From assembly GCA_017443025.1 (NCBI GenBank), contig JAFSPG010000008.1:1-54124 (forward strand): a stretch of DNA of 54,124 nucleotides, in the 5' to 3' direction. The first letter of the stretch is position 1. Every line of letters starts with the position of its first letter. The notes under the pieces were generated by a model. It ran no database searches, had not been told where the DNA came from, and saw only the letters and a program-made list of their open reading frames with translations. A program made the position numbers and the translations under genes. Shown here piece after piece: positions 1-8,463 of the stretch. The stretch comes from Bacteroidales bacterium. GTDB taxonomy: Bacteria > Bacteroidota > Bacteroidia > Bacteroidales > UBA932.

Positions 1-1
1 C

Positions 2-583
2 TTACTTTTCTTTACGAACTTTCTTGACAGAATGCTTTAGTTTGCCAATTATGAAATTGATCTCCAAAGATGATTCCGTTTCGGACGTTTCCATATCAGG
101 CATCACAATATCGGAAAGAACTTCACCAAAGTGTTTCATCTTTTGATTCTGAACTTCTTTGTCAGGTTCACTATGCAACTCCAACAACTCCCTTTTCAAA
201 CTGCGAACCTTATAGAAGGTCTCAATGATAGCAAAAGTCACTTCACGGGCCCTATCGCCACGAAGAACCGTGGCTAACATATACAATCCACGCTCAGTGA
301 AAACTTTGGTAGTTTTGCGGTTCTTCGATGAAACATTTGTGGTCAAAAATTTTGACCGCAAATCTTGTAACTCATTCATACTCAATTCAAACATATAGCC
401 TGGTGGAAACTTGTCAGGATTGTTGTATACGGCTTGATTTACCTCCTTCGTCTTAACTCCATAAAGCGCTGCGACGTCAGCGTCTGCAATAACAGGAATG
501 CCACGAATTACGGCAATCTTGTTCTCGACTTCTTCGATACCAATTGGGAGCACCCCGGTTTTCGTTTTTGTTGAATTACTCAT
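2..583 (-). CDS. ORF6N-domain DNA-binding-like protein
   Basis: A 193-residue protein. Residues about 15-110 match the ORF6N domain, found in phage and mobile-element proteins and often coupled to other domains. The recognisable pattern is IRG-PVI-D-DVA-LYGV-TK-VNQAV-NN-KFP, followed by F-L-T and F-TERGLYMLAT. The C-terminal half is charged and helical, with no recognised domain. I chose the ATG at 583 because a TAnnTTTG promoter motif lies at 614-621, inside a possible longer frame. The role is unknown; ORF6N is thought to bind DNA. It lies downstream of dapF on the same strand but is separated by 132 bp holding its own promoter and three TTACGATT boxes, so it is probably a separate unit. 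It is AT-richer than the dap genes, which suggests acquisition. Confidence 0.8.
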   Translation of the reverse strand: MSNSTKTKTGVLPIGIEEVENKIAVIRGIPVIADADVAALYGVKTKEVNQAVYNNPDKFPPGYMFELSMNELQDLRSKFLTTNVSSKNRKTTKVFTERGLYMLATVLRGDRAREVTFAIIETFYKVRSLKRELLELHSEPDKEVQNQKMKHFGEVLSDIVMPDMETSETESSLEINFIIGKLKHSVKKVRKEK

Positions 584-613
584 AATTACATTTACGTTAA
601 GGAATAACTCCAA

Positions 614-621
614 CAAAAGTA
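614..621 (-). promoter_or_regulatory. Bacteroidota -7 promoter motif for ORF6N gene
   Basis: On the minus strand this reads TACTTTTG, a match to TAnnTTTG, 30 bp before the chosen ATG. No clear TTTG -33 box is seen at the right distance. Confidence 0.45.
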
Positions 622-662
622 TACGAAAAGACTATCGAACGAATTTGCTCGAATTCAAGTTT

Positions 663-703
663 TTACGATTCTTATGATTTTTTTACGATTTTTAGAATCG
701 TAA
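663..703. promoter_or_regulatory. Three TTACGATT boxes upstream of ORF6N gene
   Basis: TTACGATT occurs at 663-670 and 683-690 in direct orientation (20 bp apart) and inverted at 696-703. The first and third form a 10-bp perfect inverted repeat (TTACGATTCT / AGAATCGTAA). No T-tract follows on the strand that would end dapF, so an operator is more likely than a terminator. Binding by the adjacent ORF6N protein is inference. Confidence 0.4.
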
Positions 704-715
704 GGAGATTACCGG

Positions 716-1597
716 TCAGAGTTCTTCGGCGGGGCCGGTGAGGTAGACGTCGGTGAAACGGCCGTCGCCAGGGGTAAATTCCACCCTCAGCCTGTCTATT
801 CGGGCCTGAATGTTATATGCAACCCCATGCATGAGGCTCCCGTTGCCTTCCGCTTCGCTCCATCCCTCCCAACCGGAGGTTGGGCCCCTCCCATTCATGT
901 GGCCATGGGCGGCCACAGGCCCGGGAGCCTCACGCATGGGGTTGCCGGACAGATAGGCGGCGAGGGCGGAGGCGGTGATGCCCGTGCCGCAGGCGAGGGT
1001 TTCGCCCTCCACGCCCTTCTCGAAGGTGCGCACGCGGAGAGTTCCATCGAGGTCGACGGAGACAAAATTCACATTTGCGCCGATGGGGGCGAAAGCTTCG
1101 TCCCAGCGGAGACGGCGGCCCTCGGACTCGACATCGACGACATCGGCGTCAGGAACGAATTTCACGAAATGACGAGTGCCTGTATTAACAAACCATCCGT
1201 CAAGGACGGGATAGAATTCGTGAACATCTATCATCTTAAGACGCACGGTCAGGCGGCCGTCACTGCGCGAAAGAATTTCAGCCTCGTGAGGGCCGTCGGG
1301 GGCGCGGAAACGGTAGAGCTTTCCGTCGGCGGGCCGGATGCCGAGCGAGTCGACGAAAGCGACGATGCAGCGTCCGCCGTTGCCGCACATCATTCCGCCC
1401 GTGCCGTCGGGGTTATAGAACTCCATCGAAAAATCCGCCTCCGCATCGGCGCCCAAAATCATCAAGCCATCTGTACCGAAGCGTTTGCAGAGGTCGGAGA
1501 TGACCGAAGGGCGTTGGAAGGACGAGACGTCCTCGCTGCGCCCGTCCAGCACCACGAATGTGTTTCCAGCACCAGAATATTTATGAAGTTCTATCAT
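716..1597 (-). CDS. dapF: Diaminopimelate epimerase with an in-frame repeat insertion
   Basis: Converts LL- to meso-diaminopimelate, the last step before lysine and the source of the peptidoglycan cross-linking residue. The two catalytic cysteines are visible: C71 in MMCGNGGR and C203 in LACGTG. The N-terminal HKYSGAGNTFVVLDG motif and the C-terminal FTDVYLTGPAE motif are also present. At 293 residues it is longer than usual for this family, because residues about 219-259 form a Gly/His/Met-rich stretch encoded by a 125-bp element with terminal inverted repeats (820-944). Domain sequence resumes at YNIQARIDRLRVEF. The insert sits in the second lobe between the Cys203 helix and the next strand, so a surface loop is plausible and activity may be kept. 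It is the last gene of the murB-dapF operon, 77 bp after dapD. Confidence 0.93.
   Translation of the reverse strand: MIELHKYSGAGNTFVVLDGRSEDVSSFQRPSVISDLCKRFGTDGLMILGADAEADFSMEFYNPDGTGGMMCGNGGRCIVAFVDSLGIRPADGKLYRFRAPDGPHEAEILSRSDGRLTVRLKMIDVHEFYPVLDGWFVNTGTRHFVKFVPDADVVDVESEGRRLRWDEAFAPIGANVNFVSVDLDGTLRVRTFEKGVEGETLACGTGITASALAAYLSGNPMREAPGPVAAHGHMNGRGPTSGWEGWSEAEGNGSLMHGVAYNIQARIDRLRVEFTPGDGRFTDVYLTGPAEEL
820..944. repeat. 125-bp MITE/REP-like element inside dapF
   Basis: The ends are a 23-bp inverted repeat with one mismatch (820-842 against 922-944, CAACCCCATG... and ...CATGGGGTTG). Inside are two hairpins: CCCAACC-gga-GGTTGGG at 868-884 and GTGGCC-atgggc-GGCCAC at 899-916. The CCCAACC/GGTTGGG core with flanking CCCTCCC recurs in reverse orientation at 41718-41748. 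There is no coding capacity of its own, so any movement would need a transposase supplied in trans. Confidence 0.75.
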
Positions 1598-1611
1598 TAA
1601 TTCTTTTTAAA

Positions 1612-1672
1612 AGATTTCTCCACTCGCTTCGCTCGGTCGAAATGACATGGGCGAACTCGGTCGAAATGACAT
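1612..1672. repeat. AGATTTCTC...CGAAATGACAT repeat between dapD and dapF
   Basis: Starts AGATTTCTC, then a short palindromic segment, then CGAAATGACAT twice (1638-1648 and 1662-1672). The same arrangement occurs inside hutU at 14248-14315. It fills nearly all of the 77-bp gap between dapD and dapF. Confidence 0.7.
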
Positions 1673-1674
1673 TT

Positions 1675-2448
1675 TTATCTCAACAAATCCTCGAGGGTGA
1701 TTGAGCCGGCGGTTTTGGAGTCGCGGTACTTGATGATGACGGGGCAGTAGAGCGAGACACCGCTGCCGGCGGCGGGGCCGCGGCTCAGCGGTTTGCTGCC
1801 AGACACGACCACTGCACCCTTCGGCACCACTACCCTGCCATCGGCGGTACGAGGAACGAACTCACCCACTGTAGCATCGAACAGAGGAGTCGAAGAAGTG
1901 ATAATGACGCCAGAAGCAATCACGGCACCCTCCTGCACGATCGTACCCTCATAAATGCCACAGTTACCTCCGATAAAAGCCCCATCCTCGATAATCGTAG
2001 GAAGAGCACCGGCAGGCTCGAGCACACCGCCAATCTGGGTGGAAGCCGAAATATGGATATTCTTTCCGACCTGGGCACAGGAACCGATGGTAACGTGGCT
2101 GTCGACCATCGTACCCGAATCCACATAAGCACCCACATTTATATATGCAGGAGGCATCACGATAGCCCCAGGAGCAACATATGCGCCCCTGCGGATGCTG
2201 GAGCCACCAGGCACGATGCGGACACCATCCTCGGCCGAGAATTTCCTTACCGGGAAAGTATCCTTGTCGAAAAAGGAAAACTGTCCCTGGGACATATCTT
2301 TAACCTGACCGAGACGGAAGCCCGCAAGGATGGACTCCTTCACGGAAGAATTAACTCTCCACTCGCCGCCAACCTTCTCGGCCACGCGAAGCCGACCGGC
2401 CTCGAGGTCGGCGAGAACCTCTTCAAACTGCTGTCTGTTTAATTCCAT
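1675..2448 (-). CDS. dapD: Tetrahydrodipicolinate N-succinyltransferase
   Basis: Transfers succinyl from succinyl-CoA to tetrahydrodipicolinate, committing the pathway to the succinylated DAP branch. The 257-residue sequence has the left-handed beta-helix hexapeptide pattern from about residue 85 to 210 (AYVAPGAIVMPPAYINVGAY, then GTMVDSHVTIGSCAQVGKN) and the family signature IEDGAFIGGNCGIYEG. The C-terminus VSLYCPVIIKYRD closes the active site in this family. It overlaps dapA by 10 bp. Its presence implies that a DapE-type desuccinylase is needed; the M20 peptidase three genes upstream fits that role. The aminotransferase step is not encoded in this window. Confidence 0.95.
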   Translation of the reverse strand: MELNRQQFEEVLADLEAGRLRVAEKVGGEWRVNSSVKESILAGFRLGQVKDMSQGQFSFFDKDTFPVRKFSAEDGVRIVPGGSSIRRGAYVAPGAIVMPPAYINVGAYVDSGTMVDSHVTIGSCAQVGKNIHISASTQIGGVLEPAGALPTIIEDGAFIGGNCGIYEGTIVQEGAVIASGVIITSSTPLFDATVGEFVPRTADGRVVVPKGAVVVSGSKPLSRGPAAGSGVSLYCPVIIKYRDSKTAGSITLEDLLR

Positions 2449-3326
2449 AACTCATCCAAAACTTTTGACATTATATCTGCAGTCGTAGCCGAAGCCTCCG
2501 AAAGCGGAAGACGGACAGTCGCTCCCATAAGCCCCATCTGAGCAAGAGCAGCCTTGGCAGGAACCGGATTAGATTCCACGAAACAAGCCTTGAACAGAGG
2601 GAATAATTTATGATGCAAGGCCCTTGCAGAAGGGATATCATCCTTCATAAGCGCGTGGACCATGGCAGAAACCTCCTTCGGCGCGATATTCGACGCAACG
2701 GAGATGACACCATGCGCACCGGTAGCCATGAAGGCGAAAGTCATATCATCGTCGCCGCTAAGGACAGTAAAATCTTTAGGAGCACGCCGCAGGATTTCGC
2801 TCACCTGCGAATAATTGCCCGAAGCCTCCTTGATCCCCTTGATATTAGGCACATCCTCAGCCAGACGGATTACCGTATCAGGAAGCATATTCGCTCCTGT
2901 CCTTCCTGGAACATTATAGATGATGACGGGAAGAGACGTTTCAGAAGCCACAGCCTTGAAATACTCGTACTGTCCCTGCTGAGTAGGCTTATTATAGAAA
3001 GGAACCACAACCAGCAAGGCCTTCGGAGCAAGCGGCTCCATAAGACGGATATTGGCGATAGTCCCCGGCAGATTGTTGGCCCCTACCCCGGGCATCAGCG
3101 GAAGTCCGCCGGCATTGGCACGCACAGTCTTGAAGACTTCAACCTTCTCCTCCGGTGACAAGGCAGGAGTCTCTCCTGTAGTACCCAGAGGAACGAGAAA
3201 ATCCACTCCTGCAGCTACCTGACGGGCAGTAAGCGCTGCGAGCGCCTCAAAATCTACCGAGCCGTCGGGCTTGAAAGGAGTTACCATAGCAGTGCCGCAG
3301 CCCTGCAAAACAAGGTTTTTTGACAT
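2439..3326 (-). CDS. dapA: 4-hydroxy-tetrahydrodipicolinate synthase
   Basis: Condenses pyruvate with aspartate semialdehyde, the first step dedicated to DAP and lysine. The 295-residue TIM-barrel protein shows GTTGETPALSPEEK near residue 48, the catalytic tyrosine region YNVPGRTGANM, and the Schiff-base lysine in IKGIKEASGN. Length is normal for the family. It lies 2 bp after dapB and overlaps dapD by 10 bp, so translation is probably coupled. Confidence 0.96.
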   Translation of the reverse strand: MSKNLVLQGCGTAMVTPFKPDGSVDFEALAALTARQVAAGVDFLVPLGTTGETPALSPEEKVEVFKTVRANAGGLPLMPGVGANNLPGTIANIRLMEPLAPKALLVVVPFYNKPTQQGQYEYFKAVASETSLPVIIYNVPGRTGANMLPDTVIRLAEDVPNIKGIKEASGNYSQVSEILRRAPKDFTVLSGDDDMTFAFMATGAHGVISVASNIAPKEVSAMVHALMKDDIPSARALHHKLFPLFKACFVESNPVPAKAALAQMGLMGATVRLPLSEASATTADIMSKVLDELWN

Positions 3327-3328
3327 AT

Positions 3329-4006
3329 CTACAGTATAAGGTCTTTAAATTCGTGAATACCGGAAACCCCGCCGTCTATCATCAAGGCAGCGGCGACGGC
3401 ACCTTCGGCGAAGCCCTCCCTGGAGAAGGCCTCGTGCCTGAACTCCAGGCGGTCGGCGCCGGAGAGGAAAGTCGCCACGTGCGTCCCTGGCACCTCCCCG
3501 ATTCGTTCGGAAGTAATCTCCGGCTTAAGTCCGAGAGAACTCTCCACAATTCCACCAAGAGCGATAGCAGTGCCGCTCGGGGCATCCAGTTTATGTACGT
3601 GATGCACCTCGTGGATTGAAGGAGTGTATCCGTGCCCGGCAAGCACCTTCCCGGCCCGCTCTACGGCAGCAAAAAGAGAATTTACACCAATTGAAAAATT
3701 GGAAGCCCACACAAGAGTGGTTCCCTTGGCCGCAAAAGCCGCGAAAACATCATCTTTGATGTCGTACCAGCCGGTAGTCCCTACTACAACAGCCTTGAAC
3801 TTCAAGGCAAGCGTCGGATAATTGGCCCGGAAAGCCTCAGGCGTGGTGAAATCTATGCAAATACACTCGGAAGCCACATCCGCAGGTACGGCGCAAACAT
3901 CTTCCGTCGCCAGCACAGGCTCAATCCCCTGCCGGTGAAGAGCCGCCTCAACCATATGTCCCATACGGCCGTAACCGCTGATGATTATTTTAGGTTTATC
4001 GCTCAT
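3329..4006 (-). CDS. dapB: 4-hydroxy-tetrahydrodipicolinate reductase
   Basis: NAD(P)H-dependent reduction in the DAP pathway, acting on the DapA product. The N-terminal Rossmann motif GYGRMGHMVE and the catalytic region HEVHHVHKLDAPSGTAIA are intact. I chose the ATG at 4006 (225 residues, starting MSDKPK) because it places the glycine motif about 10 residues from the start, as is usual; an in-frame ATG at 4021 would add five residues. Either start overlaps the upstream M20 peptidase gene. This is a compact version of the family. Confidence 0.94.
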   Translation of the reverse strand: MSDKPKIIISGYGRMGHMVEAALHRQGIEPVLATEDVCAVPADVASECICIDFTTPEAFRANYPTLALKFKAVVVGTTGWYDIKDDVFAAFAAKGTTLVWASNFSIGVNSLFAAVERAGKVLAGHGYTPSIHEVHHVHKLDAPSGTAIALGGIVESSLGLKPEITSERIGEVPGTHVATFLSGADRLEFRHEAFSREGFAEGAVAAALMIDGGVSGIHEFKDLIL

Positions 4007-4979
4007 TATCAATGGTTTCAAATATTCTTACATAGGTATCTACAGCCTCTTCAAGCTCGGAGATGAGGATATGTTCGTCGCTGCGATGGGCGAAATTGAT
4101 GGAGCCCGGGCCGCAGATAATCTTCCGCTCGAAGTTACTGAGATGAGGAGCGTCGCTGCCAAAGGAAACGATGCCGGAAGGGAAGCCAGGAAGGGTAAGG
4201 TACTTTGCCGGAGTATCTCCTCCCCGCTCTTCAATCTTTAGCGAAGGCCCCGCCTGCGAACGCATCCACCGAGATACGGCCTCATCGGAGGCAAAGGTAG
4301 TGCGGAAGTATATCCTGCAGGAAAGCGAAGGACTGAGGATATTCTGAGGATTATCGCTCACGAGCTCACCCACATTGAAAGTAGTGGAGCCAAGAACTTC
4401 GTCTTCCGGGAAATGCTCGGCCCGCAGCCTGTCCATAAAATCAAGGAAAAGGTCAACTGCGCTCACTCCCCTCTCGGGATATCCCGAATGGAAAGGCTGG
4501 CCGGTAAAAGTCAGGGCGAAAGATTTGGTGCCCTTGGTAGCACTCACCATCTTACCTTCGGTAGGCTCACCCACCACAAGGACGGGTGCGAGGAATGCCT
4601 CCTTGGCGAAGGACTTGGCGCCGAAGGAGCCGGTTTCCTCGCCGCTCAGAATGAGCAGGCCGAAACCGTCCCGGCCGGAGCCGGCAAGCTTCTGGCACGC
4701 CTTGTACATCGCATAAATCTGCCCCTTGGCGTCGCAGGAGCCACGGCCGCATACCCTATCGTCCTCGAAAGTCGGAGGAATATATGGAGGCACTGTATCC
4801 ATATGGGTACAGAATACCACCTTCGGTGTGCCCCAGCTGAGGAGGACATTGACGGTGCCGTCGCCCACCTCGAAAGTCTGCACCGACGGAGCCTGGAGAT
4901 GCGAAGCCAGCCAAAGGCCCATCTCCCGCTCCCTGCCGGAAGTGGAATCGATGGAAAGTATTTCGCGGAACAGTTCCAT
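3996..4979 (-). CDS. dapE: M20 metallopeptidase, probable succinyl-DAP desuccinylase
   Basis: A 327-residue di-zinc amidohydrolase of the M20/ArgE/DapE family. Metal ligands are visible: H59 and D61 in CTHMDTVPP, D83 in GRGSCDAKG, the catalytic E114-E115 pair in SGEETG, and a C-terminal His in FAHRSDEH. Sequence alone does not separate DapE from acetylornithine or acetyl-lysine deacetylases. The position between thrA and dapB, with a succinyltransferase gene (dapD) in the same operon, argues for removal of succinate from N-succinyl-LL-DAP. It overlaps thrA by one base (TAATG). The gene symbol is inferred from context. Confidence 0.78.
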   Translation of the reverse strand: MELFREILSIDSTSGREREMGLWLASHLQAPSVQTFEVGDGTVNVLLSWGTPKVVFCTHMDTVPPYIPPTFEDDRVCGRGSCDAKGQIYAMYKACQKLAGSGRDGFGLLILSGEETGSFGAKSFAKEAFLAPVLVVGEPTEGKMVSATKGTKSFALTFTGQPFHSGYPERGVSAVDLFLDFMDRLRAEHFPEDEVLGSTTFNVGELVSDNPQNILSPSLSCRIYFRTTFASDEAVSRWMRSQAGPSLKIEERGGDTPAKYLTLPGFPSGIVSFGSDAPHLSNFERKIICGPGSINFAHRSDEHILISELEEAVDTYVRIFETIDNER

Positions 4980-7150
4980 TAGCTCAAAATATCTTTAATA
5001 ATACCGATGGCCGCCTCACGGGCTCCTTCACCCGCACCCTTTACGACAAGCGGAGATGAATTCTCGCTGTGCACCACTATCACATTCTCCGTGCCGCTTA
5101 TCCAATAGAAGGGGCTTTCGGGGCCATAGGAAACCATCTTTATCTCGGCCCTGTAGCCTTTGGCCGCCTTGGGGTCGCGGCGAAGAATGGCAGTAAACCT
5201 CTCGCGGAGGCCTTCGGCGGAAAGTTTCTTCTCGCGCAGCACGAAATCGCGCTCGGCCTTCATCATCTTGTCGTAAAACTTCTCTATCGGACAAGTGAAG
5301 AAGGATTTTACAAGCATAGGGCTTATCTTGACATCCTCCTTTTCGAGGGGGACGCCAGCCTCGCGGGCAAGAATCAGAAGCTTCCTCAATACGTCCTCGC
5401 CGCCGAGGTCAGTACGCGGATCCCGCTCGGTAAGCCCATCGGCCTGAGCCTTCTGAAGCAGCTTTGCCATAGGGACCAAACCGCCGCAGGACTCGTGCGT
5501 AGTAAGTATGAAATTCAGCGTACAGGATACCACAGCCTCGATTGATTCAACCGAATCGCTGCAATTTGCGTCGCTGGCGATGGATTCAAGAACAGGCAGG
5601 GAGTTTCCGACGGTAGTGTCGTAGCGGAAAAATACTCCGTGTCTTCTCGCATCCTGCTTGAGGGCAGTATAATTCACAAAAGGAACTGCGAGCGAGCGCC
5701 TGTTGGAAGTAACTACGTTTATTCCGTGTTCAAAAAGAGCATAATATGCATCGTTCAAAAGAGTACTTCCTGTGCAATCTACGAAGACAGAACCTTTAGG
5801 GGCTATTTTTGCAACCGTGAAGATGAAGTTGGCAGAATCTTCCTTGCTACGGGACAAACGGCTCGCCGCTTCGGACGGAAGAATTCCTTTCATATCTATA
5901 ATCTGTTTACGGCTGTTGGCAAGGCCCATTATGACAATGTCCTTTCCCCTGCGGCGGGAGATTCTTTCGGAACTCTCGCCAATCAGGCGGACAAGTTCAC
6001 GTCCCACTGCCCCATATCCGGCAATAAACACCGGAATGACAGTGTTGGCCCCTGGCTCAAAAAACTCCCGGTGGATGGCAGCAAGAGCCTGCCTCTCGAT
6101 AACGTGAAGCACAGACACGAGGCATAGTCCGGCGGACTCGCGGATTTCGCCGATATGGGAAATTCCGGCATCGGACAGCGCCGAAATGATTCTCTGGCGC
6201 GCAGAAGCAGGCCTTCCTTCGCCGACAAGAGCTATTACGGACTCTTCGGTATTAGGGTCGGACGTGCTTGTTACACCCTTCCACGAGCCTCCTTCTTTCT
6301 GGGAATGTCCCCTTACAATGGTGCCCGGCTGCCCGGGGTCAAAAGTATTTCGGATAGAGAATTCTATTCCCTCCTCCATCACGGGCCCTACCGTGGGGGC
6401 ATAGAGCACCTTGGCGCCTCGCGAAGCCAGCTCAAGCGCGGCTTCATAACTAAGCACCGGAATGGTCACGGCCTGCGGTACGACCGAAGGATTGGCTGTC
6501 ATCATGCCGGGCACATCCGTCCAGATTTCCATTACATCGGCATGAAGGGCTGCGGCATATATGGCCGCGCTGTAGTCTGAGCCGCCTCGGCCGAGATTAG
6601 TTGACGGACCATTCTTGTAAGAGGCCACAAAACCCGGAACCACGAAAAGCTGGATATCCGGACAAGCCTCTACGGCAGAACGTATATTGTTGTATGTGAC
6701 GTCTTTAAGAAGGCTCTTTCGTCCGCTGACTTTAATCAGCTCACGCGAGTCGAGCCATTTTACCTTTACCCCTTCGCAGGCAAACTTACGGGCAAGGATT
6801 CTGGTCGAGAAAAGCTCCCCGAAATTACGGTATTGCTCCGACGGGGCACTAAACAGCTTATTGAAAAGTTCATCGAGTTCCTTGAGCATTTCAGCCCTTT
6901 CAGTGCCGGTAAAAAGCCGCTGAACTATGGCCTTGTGCCTCTCATGTATCCTGTCGCGGTGATATGGAAGATTCGGATCATAACGCTCCTCTTCCATGCT
7001 TATCAGGGCGTCGGTGCAGCCTTTGATGGCGGAAGAAACCAGGATGACACGGTTGTCGCCGGCCAGGGCCTTGTGGACTATGTCAAGGACCTGCGACATC
7101 CTGGTGGCGTCGGCCACGCTGCTGCCTCCGAATTTTAGAACCTTCATCAT
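4979..7150 (-). CDS. thrA: Bifunctional aspartokinase/homoserine dehydrogenase, shortened regulatory region
   Basis: Phosphorylates aspartate and reduces aspartate semialdehyde to homoserine. The kinase domain starts with KFGGSS (residues 5-10) and has GRGGSDYSA and the EIWTDVPGMMTANP region. After RNTFDPGQPGT there is only one recognisable ACT-like segment (about residues 305-370, ending GLCLVSVLHVIE) before homoserine dehydrogenase begins at FIAGYGAVG. The dehydrogenase part has TSNRRSLA, DTTVGNSLPVL and SCTLNFIL. At 723 residues it is about 90 shorter than the usual fusion enzyme, and the missing part is most of the first ACT domain, which normally senses the end product. It heads the lysine part of the operon: a 4-bp overlap with murA upstream and a 1-bp overlap with dapE downstream. 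Confidence 0.9.
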   Translation of the reverse strand: MMKVLKFGGSSVADATRMSQVLDIVHKALAGDNRVILVSSAIKGCTDALISMEEERYDPNLPYHRDRIHERHKAIVQRLFTGTERAEMLKELDELFNKLFSAPSEQYRNFGELFSTRILARKFACEGVKVKWLDSRELIKVSGRKSLLKDVTYNNIRSAVEACPDIQLFVVPGFVASYKNGPSTNLGRGGSDYSAAIYAAALHADVMEIWTDVPGMMTANPSVVPQAVTIPVLSYEAALELASRGAKVLYAPTVGPVMEEGIEFSIRNTFDPGQPGTIVRGHSQKEGGSWKGVTSTSDPNTEESVIALVGEGRPASARQRIISALSDAGISHIGEIRESAGLCLVSVLHVIERQALAAIHREFFEPGANTVIPVFIAGYGAVGRELVRLIGESSERISRRRGKDIVIMGLANSRKQIIDMKGILPSEAASRLSRSKEDSANFIFTVAKIAPKGSVFVDCTGSTLLNDAYYALFEHGINVVTSNRRSLAVPFVNYTALKQDARRHGVFFRYDTTVGNSLPVLESIASDANCSDSVESIEAVVSCTLNFILTTHESCGGLVPMAKLLQKAQADGLTERDPRTDLGGEDVLRKLLILAREAGVPLEKEDVKISPMLVKSFFTCPIEKFYDKMMKAERDFVLREKKLSAEGLRERFTAILRRDPKAAKGYRAEIKMVSYGPESPFYWISGTENVIVVHSENSSPLVVKGAGEGAREAAIGIIKDILS

Positions 7151-8457
7151 TGTTGACGGACGATATTGGCACCGAGTGCGTTAAGGCGGCCTTCGATATC
7201 TTCGTAGCCGCGGTCTATCTGCTGAATATTATCTATGGTGGACGTGCCCTTGGCCGACATTGCTGCCAGCAGCATCGCTATACCGGCGCGGATATCGGGG
7301 GATGTCATCCTTCCGGCCTTGAGGGAGATTTTGTGGTCGTGGCCGATGACGACGGCCCTGTGAGGGTCGCAGAGAATAATCTGGGCGCCCATATCGATAA
7401 GTTTATCGACGAAGAACAGACGGCTCTCGAACATCTTCTGGTGAATCAGCACGCTGCCCTTGCACTGGGTGGCCACGACCAGCATCACGCTGAGGAGGTC
7501 AGGGGTAAGGCCAGGCCAGGGTGCATCGGCTACCGTCATGATTGAACCGTCGATGAATGATTCTATTTCATAGCAATCCTGGGCGGGGACGAAGATATCG
7601 TCGCCGCGCTGCTCAAGACGGATTCCAAGCCTGCGGAAACACTCGGGAATCATTCCCAGATTCTCCCAGGACACATTCTTGATGGTAAGTGAACTGCGGG
7701 TGATGGCGGCCATTCCGATGAATGAGCCCACCTCAATCATATCCGGCAGTATGCGTATCGAGGAGCCGTGAAGCTCCTTCACTCCGTGAATCGTAAGGAG
7801 ATTTGAGCCTATTCCTTCTATCCTGGCGCCCATCGACACCAGAAGACGGCAAAGTTCCTGGACATAAGGCTCACAGGCGGCATTGTAGATGGTAGTCGTA
7901 CCTTCGGTCAGGGAAGCAGCCATTACGATATTGGCCGTGCCGGTGACCGAGGCTTCGTCAAGGAGCATATAGCAGCCTTTCATCGACTTGCCTCCGGAGA
8001 GGAAATATGCACGGCGCTCGGGATAATACTCGCAGGAAGCGCCGATACGCCTGAAGCCGTCGATGTGGGTATCCACCCTGCGGCGGCCAATCTTGTCGCC
8101 GCCCGGCTTGGGGAAGAAGGCGCTTCCGAAGCGGGCAAGCAACGGACCTACCACCATTACAGAGCCGCGGAGCCTGGCGCACTGAGCCACGAAATCGGCG
8201 CTGGTGATATATTCAGGGTCGATGTTGGCAGCAGTGAAAATGTATTCGCCTTTGGCAGGATGTTCAACCTTGACGCCCATGTCGCGGAGCAGGCTGATGA
8301 GATTTTCGACGTCGAGAATCTCCGGGACGTTGGAAATCTTCACGGGCTCGGCTGTGAGCAGAGCCGCGCTGATTACCTGCAGGGCTTCATTCTTGGCTCC
8401 CTGGGGGACGATTTCGCCGCTTAATCTGCGGCCTCCTTCTATGATAAAACTGGCCAT
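7147..8457 (-). CDS. murA: UDP-N-acetylglucosamine 1-carboxyvinyltransferase with Asp in place of Cys115
   Basis: Catalyses the first committed step of peptidoglycan synthesis, transfer of enolpyruvate to UDP-GlcNAc. The 436-residue protein has the EPSP-synthase fold pattern throughout, including PQGAKNEALQVI near the start and the RVDTHIDGF region. The active-site loop reads KPGGDKIGRRR; D121 stands where the E. coli enzyme has Cys115. It overlaps thrA by 4 bp and follows murB by 6 bp, so wall and DAP synthesis share a transcript. Confidence 0.95.
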   Translation of the reverse strand: MASFIIEGGRRLSGEIVPQGAKNEALQVISAALLTAEPVKISNVPEILDVENLISLLRDMGVKVEHPAKGEYIFTAANIDPEYITSADFVAQCARLRGSVMVVGPLLARFGSAFFPKPGGDKIGRRRVDTHIDGFRRIGASCEYYPERRAYFLSGGKSMKGCYMLLDEASVTGTANIVMAASLTEGTTTIYNAACEPYVQELCRLLVSMGARIEGIGSNLLTIHGVKELHGSSIRILPDMIEVGSFIGMAAITRSSLTIKNVSWENLGMIPECFRRLGIRLEQRGDDIFVPAQDCYEIESFIDGSIMTVADAPWPGLTPDLLSVMLVVATQCKGSVLIHQKMFESRLFFVDKLIDMGAQIILCDPHRAVVIGHDHKISLKAGRMTSPDIRAGIAMLLAAMSAKGTSTIDNIQQIDRGYEDIEGRLNALGANIVRQQ

Positions 8458-8463
8458 CTAGTG

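Noticed and set aside
663-703. Terminator for the murB-dapF operon
   Set aside because: The inverted repeat is followed by an A-rich rather than a T-rich tract on the minus strand.
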